The notes: generated by a model not told the origin, from the sequence alone. A DNA stretch of 64,000 nucleotides from Dechloromonas agitata is5 (GCF_000519045.1 NZ_KI912532.1:2719867-2783866), one strand, 5' to 3'; numbered from the stretch's first letter, positions 45,977 to 57,882 are shown. Numbers and translations: made by a program.

Positions 45977-47590
45977 ATGACCGATACCGGCTCCCTCAAC
46001 CTTGACTGGGCACACGCCCTGATCGCCGGTTTTGTCGCTGCCGGTACGCGCGAGGCAATCATTTCGCCCGGTTCGCGCTCGACACCGCTCGCCCTTGCCA
46101 TGCTGCGCCAGCCCGGTCTGCGCTGCCACATCGCCGTCGATGAGCGCAGTGCCGCCTTCTTCGCGCTCGGCATTGCCAAAGTGCAACGGCAACCAGCACT
46201 GCTCCTCGCCACCTCTGGCACGGCCCCGGCCAACTGGCTGCCAGCCGTCATCGAGGCCAGCCAGTCCGGCGTTCCGCTGATCGCCTTGTCGGCTGACCGG
46301 CCGCCGGAACTGCATGCCTGTGGCGCCAACCAGACGGTCCCCCAGATCGGCATGTTCGCCCCGTGGGTTCGTGCCGGGCATGCGCTGGGCGCGCCGCATG
46401 CCGGTTTCGACCCCGGCTACCTGCACCGCCTGGCAACCCAGGCGGTCGAACAGGCCATTTGGCCTTACCCCGGCCCGGTGCATATCAACCAGCCTTTTCG
46501 CGAACCGCTGCTGCCGGCCGATCCGCAGATCACCAACGACGAACCGGGGCCGGTCACGCACCACTTCCCGAAATTGGCCCTCGATACCGGGCTAATGTCC
46601 GAGCTGGCCGAACGCATTGCCGGTCGCCCCGGCGTCATCATCTGCGGCGAGACGCCCGCCGATCCGGGGCTGGCGCCGGCCGTTACCGCCCTCGCCCGCC
46701 GGCTGGCCTGCCCGATCCTGGCCGAACCCATGTCCGGGCTGCGCTTCGGCCGGCATGACCGGTCGCACCTCTGTGTCCGCTACAACCGCTGGCTGGCAGA
46801 TGCTGGCGAGCGGCAGATCGCCCGGCCGGAATGGATCATCCGCATCGGGGCCTTCCCGGTCACCCGCCACCTGCAGAATTTCGCTTCGGCCACCACGGCG
46901 ACTCATGTCGTGTTCGACCCGTGGCCGCGCTGGATCGACCCACCGCACCGCATCACCCATCTCGTCCGCGGCGAACCGGCCGATCTCTGCGCTGCACTGG
47001 CTGAACAGGCGCCATCCCCGGCGCCGGCCGGCTGGTTGGAAGCCTTTATGACCGAGGAGCGCCGTACTGCGGCCAGTGCCGAAGCGAGCCACATCACGGC
47101 GGTGCTCGACGAAATCCCTGACGGTGGCGCCCTCTTCGTGGGGAACTCGCTCGCCATCCGACAACTCGATTCATTCTCCGGCGTCTCCGACAAGACCTTG
47201 CACTGTCACGCTAACCGTGGCGCCAGCGGCATCGACGGCAATATTTCAACGGCGGCCGGCATTGCGGCGGCCCATGGCCGAACGGTCGCCCTGCTCGGTG
47301 ATCTGACCTGCCAGCATGATCTGGGCGGGCTGGCCCTGGCGCGTGGCCGCGATCTCGTGATCGTCACGGTCAATAATAACGGCGGCGGTATTTTCGACCA
47401 CTTGCCGCAACGTACCTTGCCCGAATTCGAGCAGGGCTGGCGCACGCCGCAGGCGGTGGATTTTGGCCACGCTGCCCGGGCTTTCGGCATCGACTATGCA
47501 CAGGTCGACGTTCACGACGCGCTGCGCCTGGCACTCCATAACGCGCTGCAAGCCGGCGGCCCGCACCTGATCGAACTACGGCAGCACTAG
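45977..47590 (+). CDS. menD: 2-succinyl-5-enolpyruvyl-6-hydroxy-3-cyclohexene-1-carboxylate synthase
   Basis: This 537-residue ThDP enzyme of menaquinone synthesis has [35 protein letters not shown] and [16 protein letters not shown] in the N-terminal domain. The C-terminal cofactor site is [19 protein letters not shown], then [12 protein letters not shown] and [14 protein letters not shown]. No other men genes are in the window. It points to menaquinone use under low oxygen. Confidence 0.93.
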   Translation: MTDTGSLNLDWAHALIAGFVAAGTREAIISPGSRSTPLALAMLRQPGLRCHIAVDERSAAFFALGIAKVQRQPALLLATSGTAPANWLPAVIEASQSGVPLIALSADRPPELHACGANQTVPQIGMFAPWVRAGHALGAPHAGFDPGYLHRLATQAVEQAIWPYPGPVHINQPFREPLLPADPQITNDEPGPVTHHFPKLALDTGLMSELAERIAGRPGVIICGETPADPGLAPAVTALARRLACPILAEPMSGLRFGRHDRSHLCVRYNRWLADAGERQIARPEWIIRIGAFPVTRHLQNFASATTATHVVFDPWPRWIDPPHRITHLVRGEPADLCAALAEQAPSPAPAGWLEAFMTEERRTAASAEASHITAVLDEIPDGGALFVGNSLAIRQLDSFSGVSDKTLHCHANRGASGIDGNISTAAGIAAAHGRTVALLGDLTCQHDLGGLALARGRDLVIVTVNNNGGGIFDHLPQRTLPEFEQGWRTPQAVDFGHAARAFGIDYAQVDVHDALRLALHNALQAGGPHLIELRQH

Positions 47591-47630
47591 ACGGCATCGC
47601 CCAGCGGGCAAGCAGGTAAAATCCGGCCCC

Positions 47631-48476
47631 ATGACGACCCACACCATTCCCGACCCTAGCCATGCCTCGCCGCTGGGCAAGGCGACGTCCTACCAGAGCC
47701 ACTACGCGCCGGAACTGCTCTACCCGATTCCGCGCCAGTTGAAGCGCCGCGAAATCGGCATCGATGATGCCGCCCTGCCCTTCGTTGGCGAAGACCTGTG
47801 GAACGCCTACGAGCTCTCCTGGCTGACCCCCAAGGGCAAGCCAATGGTCGCCGTCGGCACCTTTCGCGTGCCAGTCGACAGCCCGAACCTGATCGAGTCG
47901 AAATCCTTCAAGCTCTACCTCAACTCCTTCAACCAGACCCGCTTTGACTCGGTCGAGGCCGTGGCGGAGATCATGACCCGCGACCTCTCGGCCACCGCCG
48001 GGCGCCCGGTCATCGTTGCGCTGCAACCGCTTTCCACCGCACCGACGGCAAGCCTGGGCACACCTGCGGGTACGCTGATCGATGAGCTCGACATCGCCTG
48101 CGACCGCTACCAGCCGGCCCCCGAACTGCTCGCCACCCGGCCCGGCGAGGCAGTCGAGGAAACCCTGTATTCCCACCTGCTCAAGTCCAACTGCCTGGTC
48201 ACCGGCCAGCCGGACTGGGCCATGGTCGTCGTGCGCTATCGGGGCCAGCCCATCGACCGCGCCGGGCTGCTGCGTTATATCGTCTCCTTCCGCGAGCACA
48301 ACGAATTCCACGAGCAGTGCGTCGAGCGCATCTTCAGCGACATCCAGCGCCACTGCCACCCCGATGCGCTGGCTGTTTACGCCCGCTATACCCGGCGCGG
48401 CGGCCTCGACATCAACCCCTTCCGCAGCAGCGGCGAGTTCGGTGCGCCGGATAACACCCGCGAAATCCGGCAATAA
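47631..48476 (+). CDS. queF: NADPH-dependent 7-cyano-7-deazaguanine reductase (long form)
   Basis: At 281 residues, the E. coli-type tandem T-fold has [17 protein letters not shown], and the catalytic Cys lies in [15 protein letters not shown]. It makes preQ1 for queuosine in tRNA. Ends [13 protein letters not shown]. Confidence 0.95.
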   Translation: MTTHTIPDPSHASPLGKATSYQSHYAPELLYPIPRQLKRREIGIDDAALPFVGEDLWNAYELSWLTPKGKPMVAVGTFRVPVDSPNLIESKSFKLYLNSFNQTRFDSVEAVAEIMTRDLSATAGRPVIVALQPLSTAPTASLGTPAGTLIDELDIACDRYQPAPELLATRPGEAVEETLYSHLLKSNCLVTGQPDWAMVVVRYRGQPIDRAGLLRYIVSFREHNEFHEQCVERIFSDIQRHCHPDALAVYARYTRRGGLDINPFRSSGEFGAPDNTREIRQ

Positions 48477-48490
48477 GTTCCCCAAGACAC

Positions 48491-51073
48491 ATGGCAAAAG
48501 AAGCAAAAAACGAACAGCCCAAGCACACGCCCATGATGGTTCAGTACTTGGCGCTCAAGGCCAAGCACCCGAACACCCTGCTGTTTTACCGGATGGGCGA
48601 TTTCTACGAGCTTTTCTACGAAGACGCCGAAAAAGCCGCGCGTCTGCTCGACATTACGCTGACCACGCGTGGCCAGTCGGCCGGGGTGCCGATCAAGATG
48701 TGTGGCGTGCCCTTTCATTCGCTGGAACCCTACCTTGCCCGGCTGGTCAAACTCGGCGAATCAGCCGTCATCTGCGAACAGATCGGCGACCCGGCAACCA
48801 GCAAGGGGCCGGTCGAGCGGGCCGTGGCGCGCATCGTCACGCCGGGCACGCTGACCGATGCGGCGCTGATCGACGACAAGCAGGACATCTGGCTGCTCGC
48901 CGTTGCGACACAGCGCAACACGGCCGGCATCGCCCGCCTGAACCTGTCGAGCGGCGAATTCATCCTGATCGAAGTGCCGGCCGAGCAGATTCCCGCCACG
49001 CTGGAGCGCGTTCGCCCGGCGGAAATCCTCTACCCGGAGAGCTGGACGCCCAATTTCAACCTCGATGTAGCCCGCACCCGCCAGCCGGACTGGTATTTCG
49101 ACTACGACTCGGCGCGCCGCCTGCTCTGCGACCAATTCGAAGTGGCCTCGCTGGCCGGCTTCGGCGCCGAGGGCCTGAAGCCCGCCATTGCCGCAGCCGG
49201 TGCGCTGCTGCAGTACGCCCAGGCAACGCAATCCGGCAAGTTGCCGCACCTGCGTGGCCTGACGGTAGAACTGGAAGGCGCCTACCTGGGACTGGACCTC
49301 GCCACCCGGCGCAACCTCGAACTCACCGAAACCTTGCGCGGCCAGCCGTCGCCGACCTTGTTCTCGCTGCTCGACAACTGCGTGACCAGCATGGGTTCCC
49401 GCCTGTTGCGCCACACGCTGCACCACCCGCTGCGCGAGCGCGACATTCCCGCCCTGCGCCATGGCGCCGTCGAAGGCCTGCTCGACGACTATGGCCGCCT
49501 GGCCGGTGAGGTGCGCAAGGCCTTGCGCGGCATCGCCGACATCGAGCGCATCGCCGGCCGCATCGCGCTGCGCAATGCGCGGCCGCGCGACCTGGCGAGC
49601 CTGCGCGAATCGCTCGCCCGCCTGCCGGCGTTGCGTGCACCGCTGATGGCGCAACCTGCCCCGCTGCTCACCCAGCTATTTGCCGAACTGGAGACGCCGG
49701 AAGCCGCGCTGGCCCTGCTGGTCCGCGCCATTGCCGCCGAACCAGGCGCCCAGGTGCGCGATGGAGGGGTTATCGCACCGGGCTACGATCCTGATCTCGA
49801 CGAACTGCGCTCGCTGAACGACAACTGCGGCGCCTTCCTGATCGACATGGAAGCCCGCGAACGCGAGCGCACCGGCATTGCCAGCCTCAAGGTCGAGTAC
49901 AACAAGGTGCATGGCTTCTATATCGAAGTCACGCACGCCAACGTCGACAAGATTCCCGACGATTACCGTCGTCGGCAAACCTTGAAGAATGCCGAGCGCT
50001 ACATCACGCCGGAGCTCAAGGCCTTCGAGGACAAGGCGCTGTCGGCACAGGAACGCTCGCTGGCCCGGGAGAAGCTGCTTTATGAGCAGATCCTCGACGC
50101 CCTGCTGCCCGTGGTGCCGACCTTGCAGACCATCGCCCGCGCCGTCGCCCAGCTCGACCTGCTGGCCGGCTTTGCCGAATCGGCCCTCAAGCGCAACTGG
50201 TGCAAGCCGCAATTCGCCGCTGAAACGCAGCTGAACATCGTCAACGGCCGCCACCCGGTAGTCGAGAACGAGCTGGCGCAGAGTGCCGAAACCTTCATCG
50301 CCAATGACTGCCTGCTGGCCGACAACCGCCGACTGTTGTTGATCACCGGCCCGAACATGGGCGGTAAATCAACCTACATGCGCCAGGTGGCGCTGATCGC
50401 CCTGCTCGCCCACCTCGGCAGCTACGTGCCGGCCGAATCCTGCGTACTCGGCCCGCTCGACCGCATCTTTACCCGCATCGGCGCTTCCGACGACCTCGCT
50501 TCCGGCCGTTCGACCTTCATGGTCGAAATGACCGAAGCAGCGGCCATCCTGCACCATGCAACGAATCAAAGCCTGGTCCTGATGGACGAAATCGGCCGCG
50601 GCACCTCGACTTTCGACGGCATGGCGCTCGCCTTCGCCATCCTGCGCCATCTGGTCGAAAAGAACCGTAGCCTGACCCTGTTTGCCACGCACTACTTCGA
50701 GCTGACCCGCCTGTCGCACGAGTATTCGGAACTGGCCAACGTGCACCTCGGTGCGGTCGAGCATAACGACCGCATTGTCTTCATGCACGCCGTCGAAGAA
50801 GGGCCAGCCAACCAGAGTTACGGTATCCAGGTCGCCGCGCTGGCCGGCATTCCGACCGCCGTGGTGCGAGCGGCCCGCAAGCAGTTGCGCGAATTCGAGC
50901 AGCGCGCCGCCGTCGATCCACTGCAGCCGGACCTCTTCGCCCAGGGTGAGCCGGAACCGGCCGCCGCCGAGCCGCATCCAGTGGTCGACCGCCTGGCGGC
51001 GATCGACCCGGACAGCCTGACACCACGCGAGGCGCTCGATGCCCTGTATGCGCTGAAAGGGCTGCTCGGGTGA
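48491..51073 (+). CDS. mutS: DNA mismatch repair protein MutS
   Basis: At 860 residues, the mismatch-binding motif [20 protein letters not shown] (Phe and Glu) is near residue 35. The ATPase has [20 protein letters not shown], then [14 protein letters not shown] and [16 protein letters not shown]. The C-terminus matches the full-length family. Its stop overlaps the next gene's start (GTGA). Confidence 0.97.
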   Translation: MAKEAKNEQPKHTPMMVQYLALKAKHPNTLLFYRMGDFYELFYEDAEKAARLLDITLTTRGQSAGVPIKMCGVPFHSLEPYLARLVKLGESAVICEQIGDPATSKGPVERAVARIVTPGTLTDAALIDDKQDIWLLAVATQRNTAGIARLNLSSGEFILIEVPAEQIPATLERVRPAEILYPESWTPNFNLDVARTRQPDWYFDYDSARRLLCDQFEVASLAGFGAEGLKPAIAAAGALLQYAQATQSGKLPHLRGLTVELEGAYLGLDLATRRNLELTETLRGQPSPTLFSLLDNCVTSMGSRLLRHTLHHPLRERDIPALRHGAVEGLLDDYGRLAGEVRKALRGIADIERIAGRIALRNARPRDLASLRESLARLPALRAPLMAQPAPLLTQLFAELETPEAALALLVRAIAAEPGAQVRDGGVIAPGYDPDLDELRSLNDNCGAFLIDMEARERERTGIASLKVEYNKVHGFYIEVTHANVDKIPDDYRRRQTLKNAERYITPELKAFEDKALSAQERSLAREKLLYEQILDALLPVVPTLQTIARAVAQLDLLAGFAESALKRNWCKPQFAAETQLNIVNGRHPVVENELAQSAETFIANDCLLADNRRLLLITGPNMGGKSTYMRQVALIALLAHLGSYVPAESCVLGPLDRIFTRIGASDDLASGRSTFMVEMTEAAAILHHATNQSLVLMDEIGRGTSTFDGMALAFAILRHLVEKNRSLTLFATHYFELTRLSHEYSELANVHLGAVEHNDRIVFMHAVEEGPANQSYGIQVAALAGIPTAVVRAARKQLREFEQRAAVDPLQPDLFAQGEPEPAAAEPHPVVDRLAAIDPDSLTPREALDALYALKGLLG

Positions 51074-52026
51074 GTGTCCGGCGCCCATCGCGAAGCAGCC
51101 GCGTCGCCCGCCTGCTCGGCGGGCTACTCCTGGCTGCAGCCCTGCAGGGTGCAACGGCCGAAACCTGGCGTTTTGCACTGATCGGCGACACGCCCTATTC
51201 GGACAACGAACGGGCCGAGCTACCGAAAATGCTGTCGGCTATCGCCGACCGGCATGTCGCGTTCATTGCCCATGTCGGCGATTTCAAATCGGGCTCCAGC
51301 CGATGCGACGATGCGCTGTTCGAGGATCGCTACAAGTTGTTCCAGAACAGTCGCGTCCCCTTCATTCTCATGCCGGGCGACAACGAGTGGAGTGACTGCG
51401 ATCGGCTGAGCAACGGGGCTTATGACCCGCTCGAACGTCTGGCCAAGCTGCGCCGCCTGTTCTGGGAGGACGCCTTCTCACTCGGCAAGACACAGCTGCC
51501 GCTCGAACGCCAGGCCGGAAACTACCCGGAGCATGCGCGCTTCCGCCTCGGCCCGGTGCTGTTCGTCACGCTGAACCTGCCGGGTGGCAACAACAACTGG
51601 GGACTGACCGGCGAACCCCGCCCAGAGTTCGTTGCCCGCAACCCGGTCGTCCTCGCCTGGTTGCGCGACAGCTTCGAGATGGCGAGGCGCGAGAAACTGG
51701 CGGGGATTGTCCTGCTTTTCCAGGCCAACCCGGGCTTCACACATTTTGCCCAAGGCCTGGCGCATCGCGGCTATCGCGAATTCCTGACCATCCTGCAGGA
51801 AGAAACCGAGCGCTTCCCCGGCCAGGTCGTGGCCGTCCATGGCGATACGCACATCAGCCGCATCGACCAGCCGTTGCGCGACCATCATGGACGCACCAAC
51901 TTCCGCTTCACCCGAGTTGAAACCCATGGTTATCCCCTGATGGGCTGGACGCTGGGCATCATCGACACCGAGCGCCCCACGCTGTTCCGCTTCGAAACCT
52001 ACCCCTGGCCAGACCGGAACCCGTAA
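51070..52026 (+). CDS. Exported metallophosphoesterase-like protein
   Basis: At 318 residues, a GTG start overlaps the mutS stop. A basic signal peptide ([20 protein letters not shown]) leads into [42 protein letters not shown] and [14 protein letters not shown], the metal-site order of calcineurin-type phosphoesterases (GD, GD, GDNE, HGDTH). It is probably periplasmic. Substrate unknown. The coupling to mutS is unexpected. Confidence 0.75.
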   Translation: MSVRRPSRSSRVARLLGGLLLAAALQGATAETWRFALIGDTPYSDNERAELPKMLSAIADRHVAFIAHVGDFKSGSSRCDDALFEDRYKLFQNSRVPFILMPGDNEWSDCDRLSNGAYDPLERLAKLRRLFWEDAFSLGKTQLPLERQAGNYPEHARFRLGPVLFVTLNLPGGNNNWGLTGEPRPEFVARNPVVLAWLRDSFEMARREKLAGIVLLFQANPGFTHFAQGLAHRGYREFLTILQEETERFPGQVVAVHGDTHISRIDQPLRDHHGRTNFRFTRVETHGYPLMGWTLGIIDTERPTLFRFETYPWPDRNP

Positions 52027-52052
52027 AAAAACCTGCCGAAGCAGGTTTTTTC
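52025..52052 (+). terminator. Bidirectional terminator between convergent genes
   Basis: AAAAAACCTGC pairs with GCAGGTTTTTT around CGAA, giving T runs on both strands. It serves the phosphoesterase gene and the convergent PPIase gene. Confidence 0.8.
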
Positions 52053-52075
52053 ATGCGTGGCTGAAGCGAACGCGA

Positions 52076-52576
52076 TCAGTGGCAGGTTTCGCCATCTTCG
52101 TCCGGATGATGGACATGGCCATGCTCGACTTCTTCCGCACTGGCCGGACGAACCGCCGTCACCGTGCAGGTGAAGACCAGCGCCATGCCGGCCAGCGGAT
52201 GATTGCCATCGAGCACCACCTTGTCGTCGGCAATGTCGGTGACGCGGTAGATCACGAAATCATCCTCGCCGCCGTCTTCCGGACCGCCTTCGAACTGCAT
52301 GCCGACCTGCAGTTCCTTCGGGAAATCCTTGCGCGGTTCGATCTGGACCATGCCGGCATCGTATTCACCGAACGCCTCATCCGGCTGCAGCTTGACCTGC
52401 ACCGACTCGCCGATCTTCTTGCCCTGCAGGGCTTCCTCGATCTTCGGGAAGATGTCGTCGTAGCCGCCATGCAGGTAAACCAGCGGCTCGCGGCCTTCGT
52501 CCACCACCTCGCCATCGGGATCGGTAACGTGGTAATCGAGTGTGATAACGGTGTTCTTGGCGACCTGCATGTTCAT
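52076..52576 (-). CDS. slyD: FKBP-type peptidyl-prolyl isomerase, SlyD-like
   Basis: At 166 residues, with VITLDYHVTDPDGEVVDEG, EPLVYLHGGYDDIFPKIEEA and the insert-in-flap region, ending in a short His-rich tail (EHGHVHHPDEDGETCH) that could bind nickel. Shorter metal tail than E. coli SlyD. Alternative starts MNM and MQV differ by two codons. Confidence 0.88.
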   Translation of the reverse strand: MNMQVAKNTVITLDYHVTDPDGEVVDEGREPLVYLHGGYDDIFPKIEEALQGKKIGESVQVKLQPDEAFGEYDAGMVQIEPRKDFPKELQVGMQFEGGPEDGGEDDFVIYRVTDIADDKVVLDGNHPLAGMALVFTCTVTAVRPASAEEVEHGHVHHPDEDGETCH

Positions 52577-52682
52577 GGTGCTGTATTCCTAATCTGGGGA
52601 TGGAGAAGCAGATCGGGGCCATCCGGCTCTGCCTGGTGGCCGGATTCTACCACTACGCGAAAAACCCTCCGGCCCTTCGCGC

Positions 52683-55600
52683 TCAGTGGAAATCCCGGCT
52701 CACCGTCTCCAGTCGGCCCAGCCAGGCGGACAGGTCGACCAGGCGCTTCGCGACCAGATGGACGACCTGCCCTTCGACCTGTAGCTGCCCGAAAACACCG
52801 AGCAGGCTGGCGCCCAGCAGTTCGCGGCGCTGTCTTTCGACGAGCTGAGGATGGACGACAACATTGGTCAGGCCGGTTTCATCTTCCAGCGTGACGAAGA
52901 CGATGCCGGTGGCGGTGCCCGGCCGCTGGCGGCCGACGACGATGCCGGCGGCGCGGACCAGCGCCCGGTGGCCGGCCTGGGCAAGTTCCCCGGCCGGTAC
53001 GAAGCGGCGCTGCTGCAACTGCGCCCGGAGCAGTGCTAGAGGGTGGCGGCGGAGCGTGAAACCGAGGTTGCGATAATCGGCGACGAGATTTTCGCCTTCG
53101 CCGGGGGCCGGCAAGTCGAGCACCGGCTCGCTCGGCGCGATGCCATCGAACAGATCGCCCTGGACAACAGCCGCCGTTGCCGCCCAAGACGCCTGCCGAC
53201 GATGGCCGGCCAGGCTGGCCAGCGCGTCGGCGGCGGCCAGACGGTCAAGATCGCGCCGGTTCAAGCCGGCCCGCGCCGCCAGATCAGCCACGTTGGCGAA
53301 GGGCCCGGCAGCTTGGCGTGCCAGAACCATCCGTTCGGCGGCCACCGGCGAAAAGCCGCTGATTTCGCGCAGGCCGAGGCGAACGGCGCCGCGGGTATCG
53401 ACCTGGCTATCCCAGGTGCTGGCATTGGCATCGACCGGTAGCACGTTGACACCGTGGCGCTGGGCATCCTGGATCAGCATGGAGGGCGAATAGAAGCCCA
53501 TCGGCTGGCTGTTCAGCAGAGCGCACAGGAAGATGGCGGGATGGTGACGCTTGACCCAGGCCGAGGCATAGACAAGCAGTGCAAAGCTGGCGGCATGCGA
53601 CTCGGGGAAGCCGTATTCGCCGAAGCCCTGAATCTGCTGGACGATACGCTCGGCAAACTCGGCGGGCAGGCCGTTGGTGGCCATGCCGGCACGCAGCTTG
53701 TCCTGGTATTTCTGCAGGTTGCCCTTGCGCCGCCAAGCGGCCATCGCCCGACGGAGTTGATCCGCCTCGCCCGGGGTGAAGTCGGCGGCGACGATGGCCA
53801 GTTGCATGACCTGCTCCTGGAAGATGGGCACGCCATAGGTGCGGGCCAGCACGGCATCGACGGCCGGCGAAATCTGCTCGATGCGCTCCCTGCCCTGCCG
53901 CCGCTTTAGGTAGGGATGCACCATGTCACCCTGGATCGGCCCGGGCCGGACGAGCGCCACTTCGACCACGAGATCGTAGTAACGCCGGGGCCGCAGGCGG
54001 GGCAGCATGGACATCTGGGCGCGCGACTCGACCTGGAAGACGCCCATGCTGTCCGCCCGGCACAGCATGGCGTAAGTGGCCGGGTCTTCCGATGGGATAT
54101 CCCGCAAGCGCCATTCCCGGCCGCTGCGCCCGCTCAGCATCGCCAGCATGCGGCGCAGCGCCGAGAGCATGCCGAGGGCCAGCACGTCGACCTTCATCAG
54201 GCCGACGGCGTCGAGGTCATCCTTGTCCCACTGGATGACCGTGCGCTCCGGCATGGCGGTGTTCTCGACCGGCACCAGCCGGGCCAGCGGCCCGCGCGAC
54301 ATGACGAAACCGCCAACATGCTGGGTCAGGTGGCGCGGAAAGCCGCGCAGTTGCTCGGCCAGCCACAACCATTTCGCCACGCGCGGTGAATCGGGGTCGA
54401 GGCCCTGCTCGGCAAACCGGGCCGGCAGTTGCTCCCGCTTGTCCCACCAGGCCAGCGAGGCGGTCAGCGCATCGATGCGAGCGGCGTCGAAACCCAGCGC
54501 CCGCCCGGCGTCGCGCAGGGCACCCTTGGTTCGGTAAGTAATCAGCGCCGCGGCCAGGGCCGTGCGTTCGCGGCCATATTTGCGGTAGATATAGGCGATG
54601 ATCTCGTCGCGCCGCTCGTGCTCGAAATCGACGTCGATATCCGGCGGCTCGCCGCGCTCCTTGGAGATGAAGCGCTCGAACAGCATGGCGGCGCGGGCCG
54701 GATCAACTTCGGTGATGCCCAGCGCGAAACAGACCGTGGAATTGGCCGCCGAGCCGCGCCCTTGGCACAGCACACCGATTTCGCGGGCATGGCAGACGAT
54801 GTCGTAGACCGTCAGGAAATAGGCTTCGTATTTCAGGTCGGCAATCAGGGCCAATTCGTGTTCGACACGTTGCCGGACATCGTCGGGAACGCCTTGCGGG
54901 TAGCGCTCGACCAGGCCGCGTTCGGTTTCTTGGCGCAGCCAGGAGGTTGGCGTGTGCTCGGCCGGTACGATCTCTTCCGGGTATTCGTAGCGCAGTTCGT
55001 CGAGCGAAAAGGTACATTGCTCGGCGATACGCAGCGTTTCAGCCAGCAACTCCGCTGGATAGAGCCGGGAGAGGCGCAGTCGGCTGCGCAAATGGCGCTC
55101 GGCATTGGGAAAAAGCACGTAGCCTGCCTCGAAAACCGTGGTTTTCAGGCGCAAGGCCGTCAGCACATCCTGTACCGGACGACGGGCCCTGACGTGCATA
55201 TGCACGTCGCCACTTGCCACCAGCGGCAGGCCGCAAGCCTGGCCGAGCGCCTGCAAATCGGCCAGCCGGGCACCGTCATCCGGCCCGGCATGCAGTTCGA
55301 CGGCAATCCATAAACGCCCGGCAAAGCGCTCGGCCAGCCAGTGTCCCTGCTCGATTGAAGCCTGCTCGTCCGGCACCCAGAGCACCAGGCAATCGGGCAC
55401 GGCGCCACTCGGCGAAACGGCATTCAGGTCATGTCGGTGCAGCGTGTAGCTGCCCTTGTCCGCCCGACGGCGGGCCAACGTGATTAGCGCCGAAAGATTG
55501 CCGTAGCCCTCCCGGTTGCGGGCCAGGAAAACCAGTTTCAGGCCATCGACCGTTGTCATCTCGCTGCCGACCAGCAGCTTGAGTCCGGCGGCCTTGGCCG

Positions 55601-55766
55601 CCTGGTGCGCTCGTACGATGCCGGCCAGCGAGCATTCATCGGTCAGGGCCAGGGCGGCATAGCCCTGCTCCCGGGCCTGTTCGATCAGTTCATCCGGGTG
55701 CGAGGCGCCGCGCAGGAAGCTGAAATTGGACAGGCAATGCAGCTCGGCATAAGCAGGCAAGGACAT
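52683..55766 (-). CDS. dnaE2: Error-prone DNA polymerase DnaE2 (ImuC)
   Basis: At 1027 residues, a PHP domain opens with YAELHCLSNFSFLRGASHPD. The polymerase site shows VLCQGRGSAANSTVCFALGI, PPDIDVDFEHERRDEII (catalytic aspartates) and YGVPIFQEQVMQLAI. It lacks the clamp-binding and tau-binding ends of DnaE1, as ImuC proteins do. Last gene of the SOS mutasome operon. Confidence 0.94.
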   Translation of the reverse strand: MSLPAYAELHCLSNFSFLRGASHPDELIEQAREQGYAALALTDECSLAGIVRAHQAAKAAGLKLLVGSEMTTVDGLKLVFLARNREGYGNLSALITLARRRADKGSYTLHRHDLNAVSPSGAVPDCLVLWVPDEQASIEQGHWLAERFAGRLWIAVELHAGPDDGARLADLQALGQACGLPLVASGDVHMHVRARRPVQDVLTALRLKTTVFEAGYVLFPNAERHLRSRLRLSRLYPAELLAETLRIAEQCTFSLDELRYEYPEEIVPAEHTPTSWLRQETERGLVERYPQGVPDDVRQRVEHELALIADLKYEAYFLTVYDIVCHAREIGVLCQGRGSAANSTVCFALGITEVDPARAAMLFERFISKERGEPPDIDVDFEHERRDEIIAYIYRKYGRERTALAAALITYRTKGALRDAGRALGFDAARIDALTASLAWWDKREQLPARFAEQGLDPDSPRVAKWLWLAEQLRGFPRHLTQHVGGFVMSRGPLARLVPVENTAMPERTVIQWDKDDLDAVGLMKVDVLALGMLSALRRMLAMLSGRSGREWRLRDIPSEDPATYAMLCRADSMGVFQVESRAQMSMLPRLRPRRYYDLVVEVALVRPGPIQGDMVHPYLKRRQGRERIEQISPAVDAVLARTYGVPIFQEQVMQLAIVAADFTPGEADQLRRAMAAWRRKGNLQKYQDKLRAGMATNGLPAEFAERIVQQIQGFGEYGFPESHAASFALLVYASAWVKRHHPAIFLCALLNSQPMGFYSPSMLIQDAQRHGVNVLPVDANASTWDSQVDTRGAVRLGLREISGFSPVAAERMVLARQAAGPFANVADLAARAGLNRRDLDRLAAADALASLAGHRRQASWAATAAVVQGDLFDGIAPSEPVLDLPAPGEGENLVADYRNLGFTLRRHPLALLRAQLQQRRFVPAGELAQAGHRALVRAAGIVVGRQRPGTATGIVFVTLEDETGLTNVVVHPQLVERQRRELLGASLLGVFGQLQVEGQVVHLVAKRLVDLSAWLGRLETVSRDFH

Positions 55767-55781
55767 GATGACGCCCCGCGT

Positions 55782-57224
55782 TCAGGCAAACAGGCCGTGC
55801 AGGAACCAGCCCCCGGCATCACGAAAAATCCACGCCCACTGCCCTTGCGGGTTGCGCGCCACGAAATAGTCACGCCGCACATCGCCGGCAGCACCTTGCT
55901 CCCCCTCATCCCACCAGCCGCTTTCCAGGCGCTCGGGGCGGGAGAGCAGGCGGAGCGGGCCGTGCCAATACGGCCGGCCAGCTTGCTCGGACAAGGCTTG
56001 CGGGGCCGGCAACAACCACAGCGGGCGCACATGGCTGGCAGGCGATGCCGGCCTGGTCGGCGTTTTGGTACCGGCAGAGGCAACATCTTGGGCACTGCTG
56101 GCGCATTCCGGACGATGATCGGCCACCGGCAGCAGCACCTGGACAGCCTCTGTACCGAGGCGGGCCCGCAGGCGCTCCAGGCAAGCCAGCGTACCTTCGC
56201 CTTCCGGTGCCTGGTCAAACAGGTGGGCACTGTGACCCTGGCTTTCCGTCACCTCATCCGCTAGCAGCCCGACGGCCTCGACCGGCGCCCGCAAGACCAG
56301 CCGACCGAGATGTTCGCGCAGGAGACGCAGGAAACGCCCCTCCTCGCTGGCCGGCTCGGCAAAGCCCAGACTCAGGTCGCTGGCCTCGCCATCATCGTGC
56401 GTCAGACGCAAGGTGCAGCGCCGGACGCGCAATTGCCGGGCGCTCAACCAGCCGGCCAGCGTGGCGAACAGGCGCTGTCCGGCGAACAGCAAGGCTTCGG
56501 CCTGTTCGACGCGGGATGGCAGTTCCAGGTTCAGGGCAAAACGTTCCGGAAAGACGAAGGCTAGCTGCGGATCGGGAATCTCGCCCCAGGCCCGCGCCAG
56601 GTCGTCCACCGGCTCATTGCCGAGGCGGCGGCGTAGGCCGGCGGCGGGCATCGCACGCAAAGCGCCGAGTTGCCGCACGCCGAAGGATTCCAACCGACCA
56701 TTCACCTCGACGGCCCAAGCGGGCGCCGAGCAGGGCAAAGCGGACAAGGCGGCATGCAGCGAAGTGAGATCGGCGCACAGCGCCCCGCTCCCTTGCCGGG
56801 CCAGCCAACGCGCGGCCAGTGCTGTCGGCGCCACCGCCCAGCCGGGGGTATAGGCCTGCTCGGCACAGCCAGCGGCAACCGCCGAAACGATGGCCTGGAT
56901 GCCGCCAAACAGGCGCAGGCAGCCACCGATTTCGAGCAGCAGTTCGTTGGGCGGTGCCAGGCTGACCGTTGGGGTGAAGCGGCCGGCCCAGCAGGCCAGG
57001 CTCTCCAGTGCCTGCTGCTCGCGGGCCGTATCGCGCTCAAAGGTTGCCAGCCCGGGCAACAGGCCCAGCGCTGTCGACAACTTCTGGCCGGGGACGATGC
57101 CGGCCGCCATGGCCTCGGCATCGGCCACCCACACCCGGCCACGAACAACGACTGCGCTAGGCGACTGGCGTAGCGGCAAGGCCTCGATCGGCAACCAGGG
57201 AAAGTGTAGGGCCAGCCACAACAC
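55782..57224 (-). CDS. imuB: ImuB, Y-family-like mutasome subunit
   Basis: At 480 residues from GTG 57224 ([18 protein letters not shown]), which has a GGGAGAG ribosome site. It has a Y-family layout (ADAEAMAAGIVPGQKLSTAL) but lacks the catalytic acidic pair, as expected for ImuB, which acts as an adaptor to the clamp. It overlaps imuA by 68 bases. Confidence 0.9.
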   Translation of the reverse strand: MLWLALHFPWLPIEALPLRQSPSAVVVRGRVWVADAEAMAAGIVPGQKLSTALGLLPGLATFERDTAREQQALESLACWAGRFTPTVSLAPPNELLLEIGGCLRLFGGIQAIVSAVAAGCAEQAYTPGWAVAPTALAARWLARQGSGALCADLTSLHAALSALPCSAPAWAVEVNGRLESFGVRQLGALRAMPAAGLRRRLGNEPVDDLARAWGEIPDPQLAFVFPERFALNLELPSRVEQAEALLFAGQRLFATLAGWLSARQLRVRRCTLRLTHDDGEASDLSLGFAEPASEEGRFLRLLREHLGRLVLRAPVEAVGLLADEVTESQGHSAHLFDQAPEGEGTLACLERLRARLGTEAVQVLLPVADHRPECASSAQDVASAGTKTPTRPASPASHVRPLWLLPAPQALSEQAGRPYWHGPLRLLSRPERLESGWWDEGEQGAAGDVRRDYFVARNPQGQWAWIFRDAGGWFLHGLFA

Positions 57225-57882
57225 GGTTTTCTCTCCCGGGGCGGGGAATGGATGCGAAGAACGGCAAATGCACCGTTCGGGATGGTGGCCGACCGCGTCG
57301 CTTGAGAACGCGAACCGAGAGCCTGCTGTCATCGGCACTCAGCGCCAGCCGCAAGGGGGCCGGTGACGGAGCATCGGCCACCTGGGCCGGTCGCCACAGG
57401 CAGGCCAGCGTCGGGCGCCCTTCGGCGGCCACCTGCAAACGGCGCAGGGCTTTGGCACTGACGCCCTCGCCCGGCCAGGCCAAGACGCCGGAAAAACCAC
57501 CGCAGGCGAGCAATTGCTCGGTGCTCCAGGCCACGTCCTGCCCGGCACGAACGATGACCAGGCGTTCCAGCGCCACACCGGCTGCAATCCAGGCTGGTGC
57601 ATGCGGCACCCAAGGGGGGGCCACCAGGGCCAGCCAGCCACCCTCACCCGACAAACGCCCGAGCGCCGGCAACAACAGGCTCATTTCGCCGATGCTGCTC
57701 CGGTCGACCAGCAACTCGGTCAGGCAGCCGCACGGCCACCCGCCACCGGGCAATTCGGCATCCAGTTCGGTATGGCCGCTGGAGATGGCAGCCTCCGGCA
57801 GGGAGGCCAGCGTATCGCCGCGCCAGACATCGCCTCTGGCCAGCACATCCGCCAAAGCGACCGGCAACGGCAAGGCGCTCAT
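57157..57882 (-). CDS. imuA: ImuA, RecA-like mutasome protein
   Basis: At 241 residues, with [20 protein letters not shown] and [20 protein letters not shown], a RecA/SulA-like fold with a degenerate P-loop. It works with ImuB and DnaE2 in translesion synthesis. The ATG overlaps the lexA stop (ATGA). Confidence 0.9.
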   Translation of the reverse strand: MSALPLPVALADVLARGDVWRGDTLASLPEAAISSGHTELDAELPGGGWPCGCLTELLVDRSSIGEMSLLLPALGRLSGEGGWLALVAPPWVPHAPAWIAAGVALERLVIVRAGQDVAWSTEQLLACGGFSGVLAWPGEGVSAKALRRLQVAAEGRPTLACLWRPAQVADAPSPAPLRLALSADDSRLSVRVLKRRGRPPSRTVHLPFFASIPRPGRENRVVAGPTLSLVADRGLAATPVA

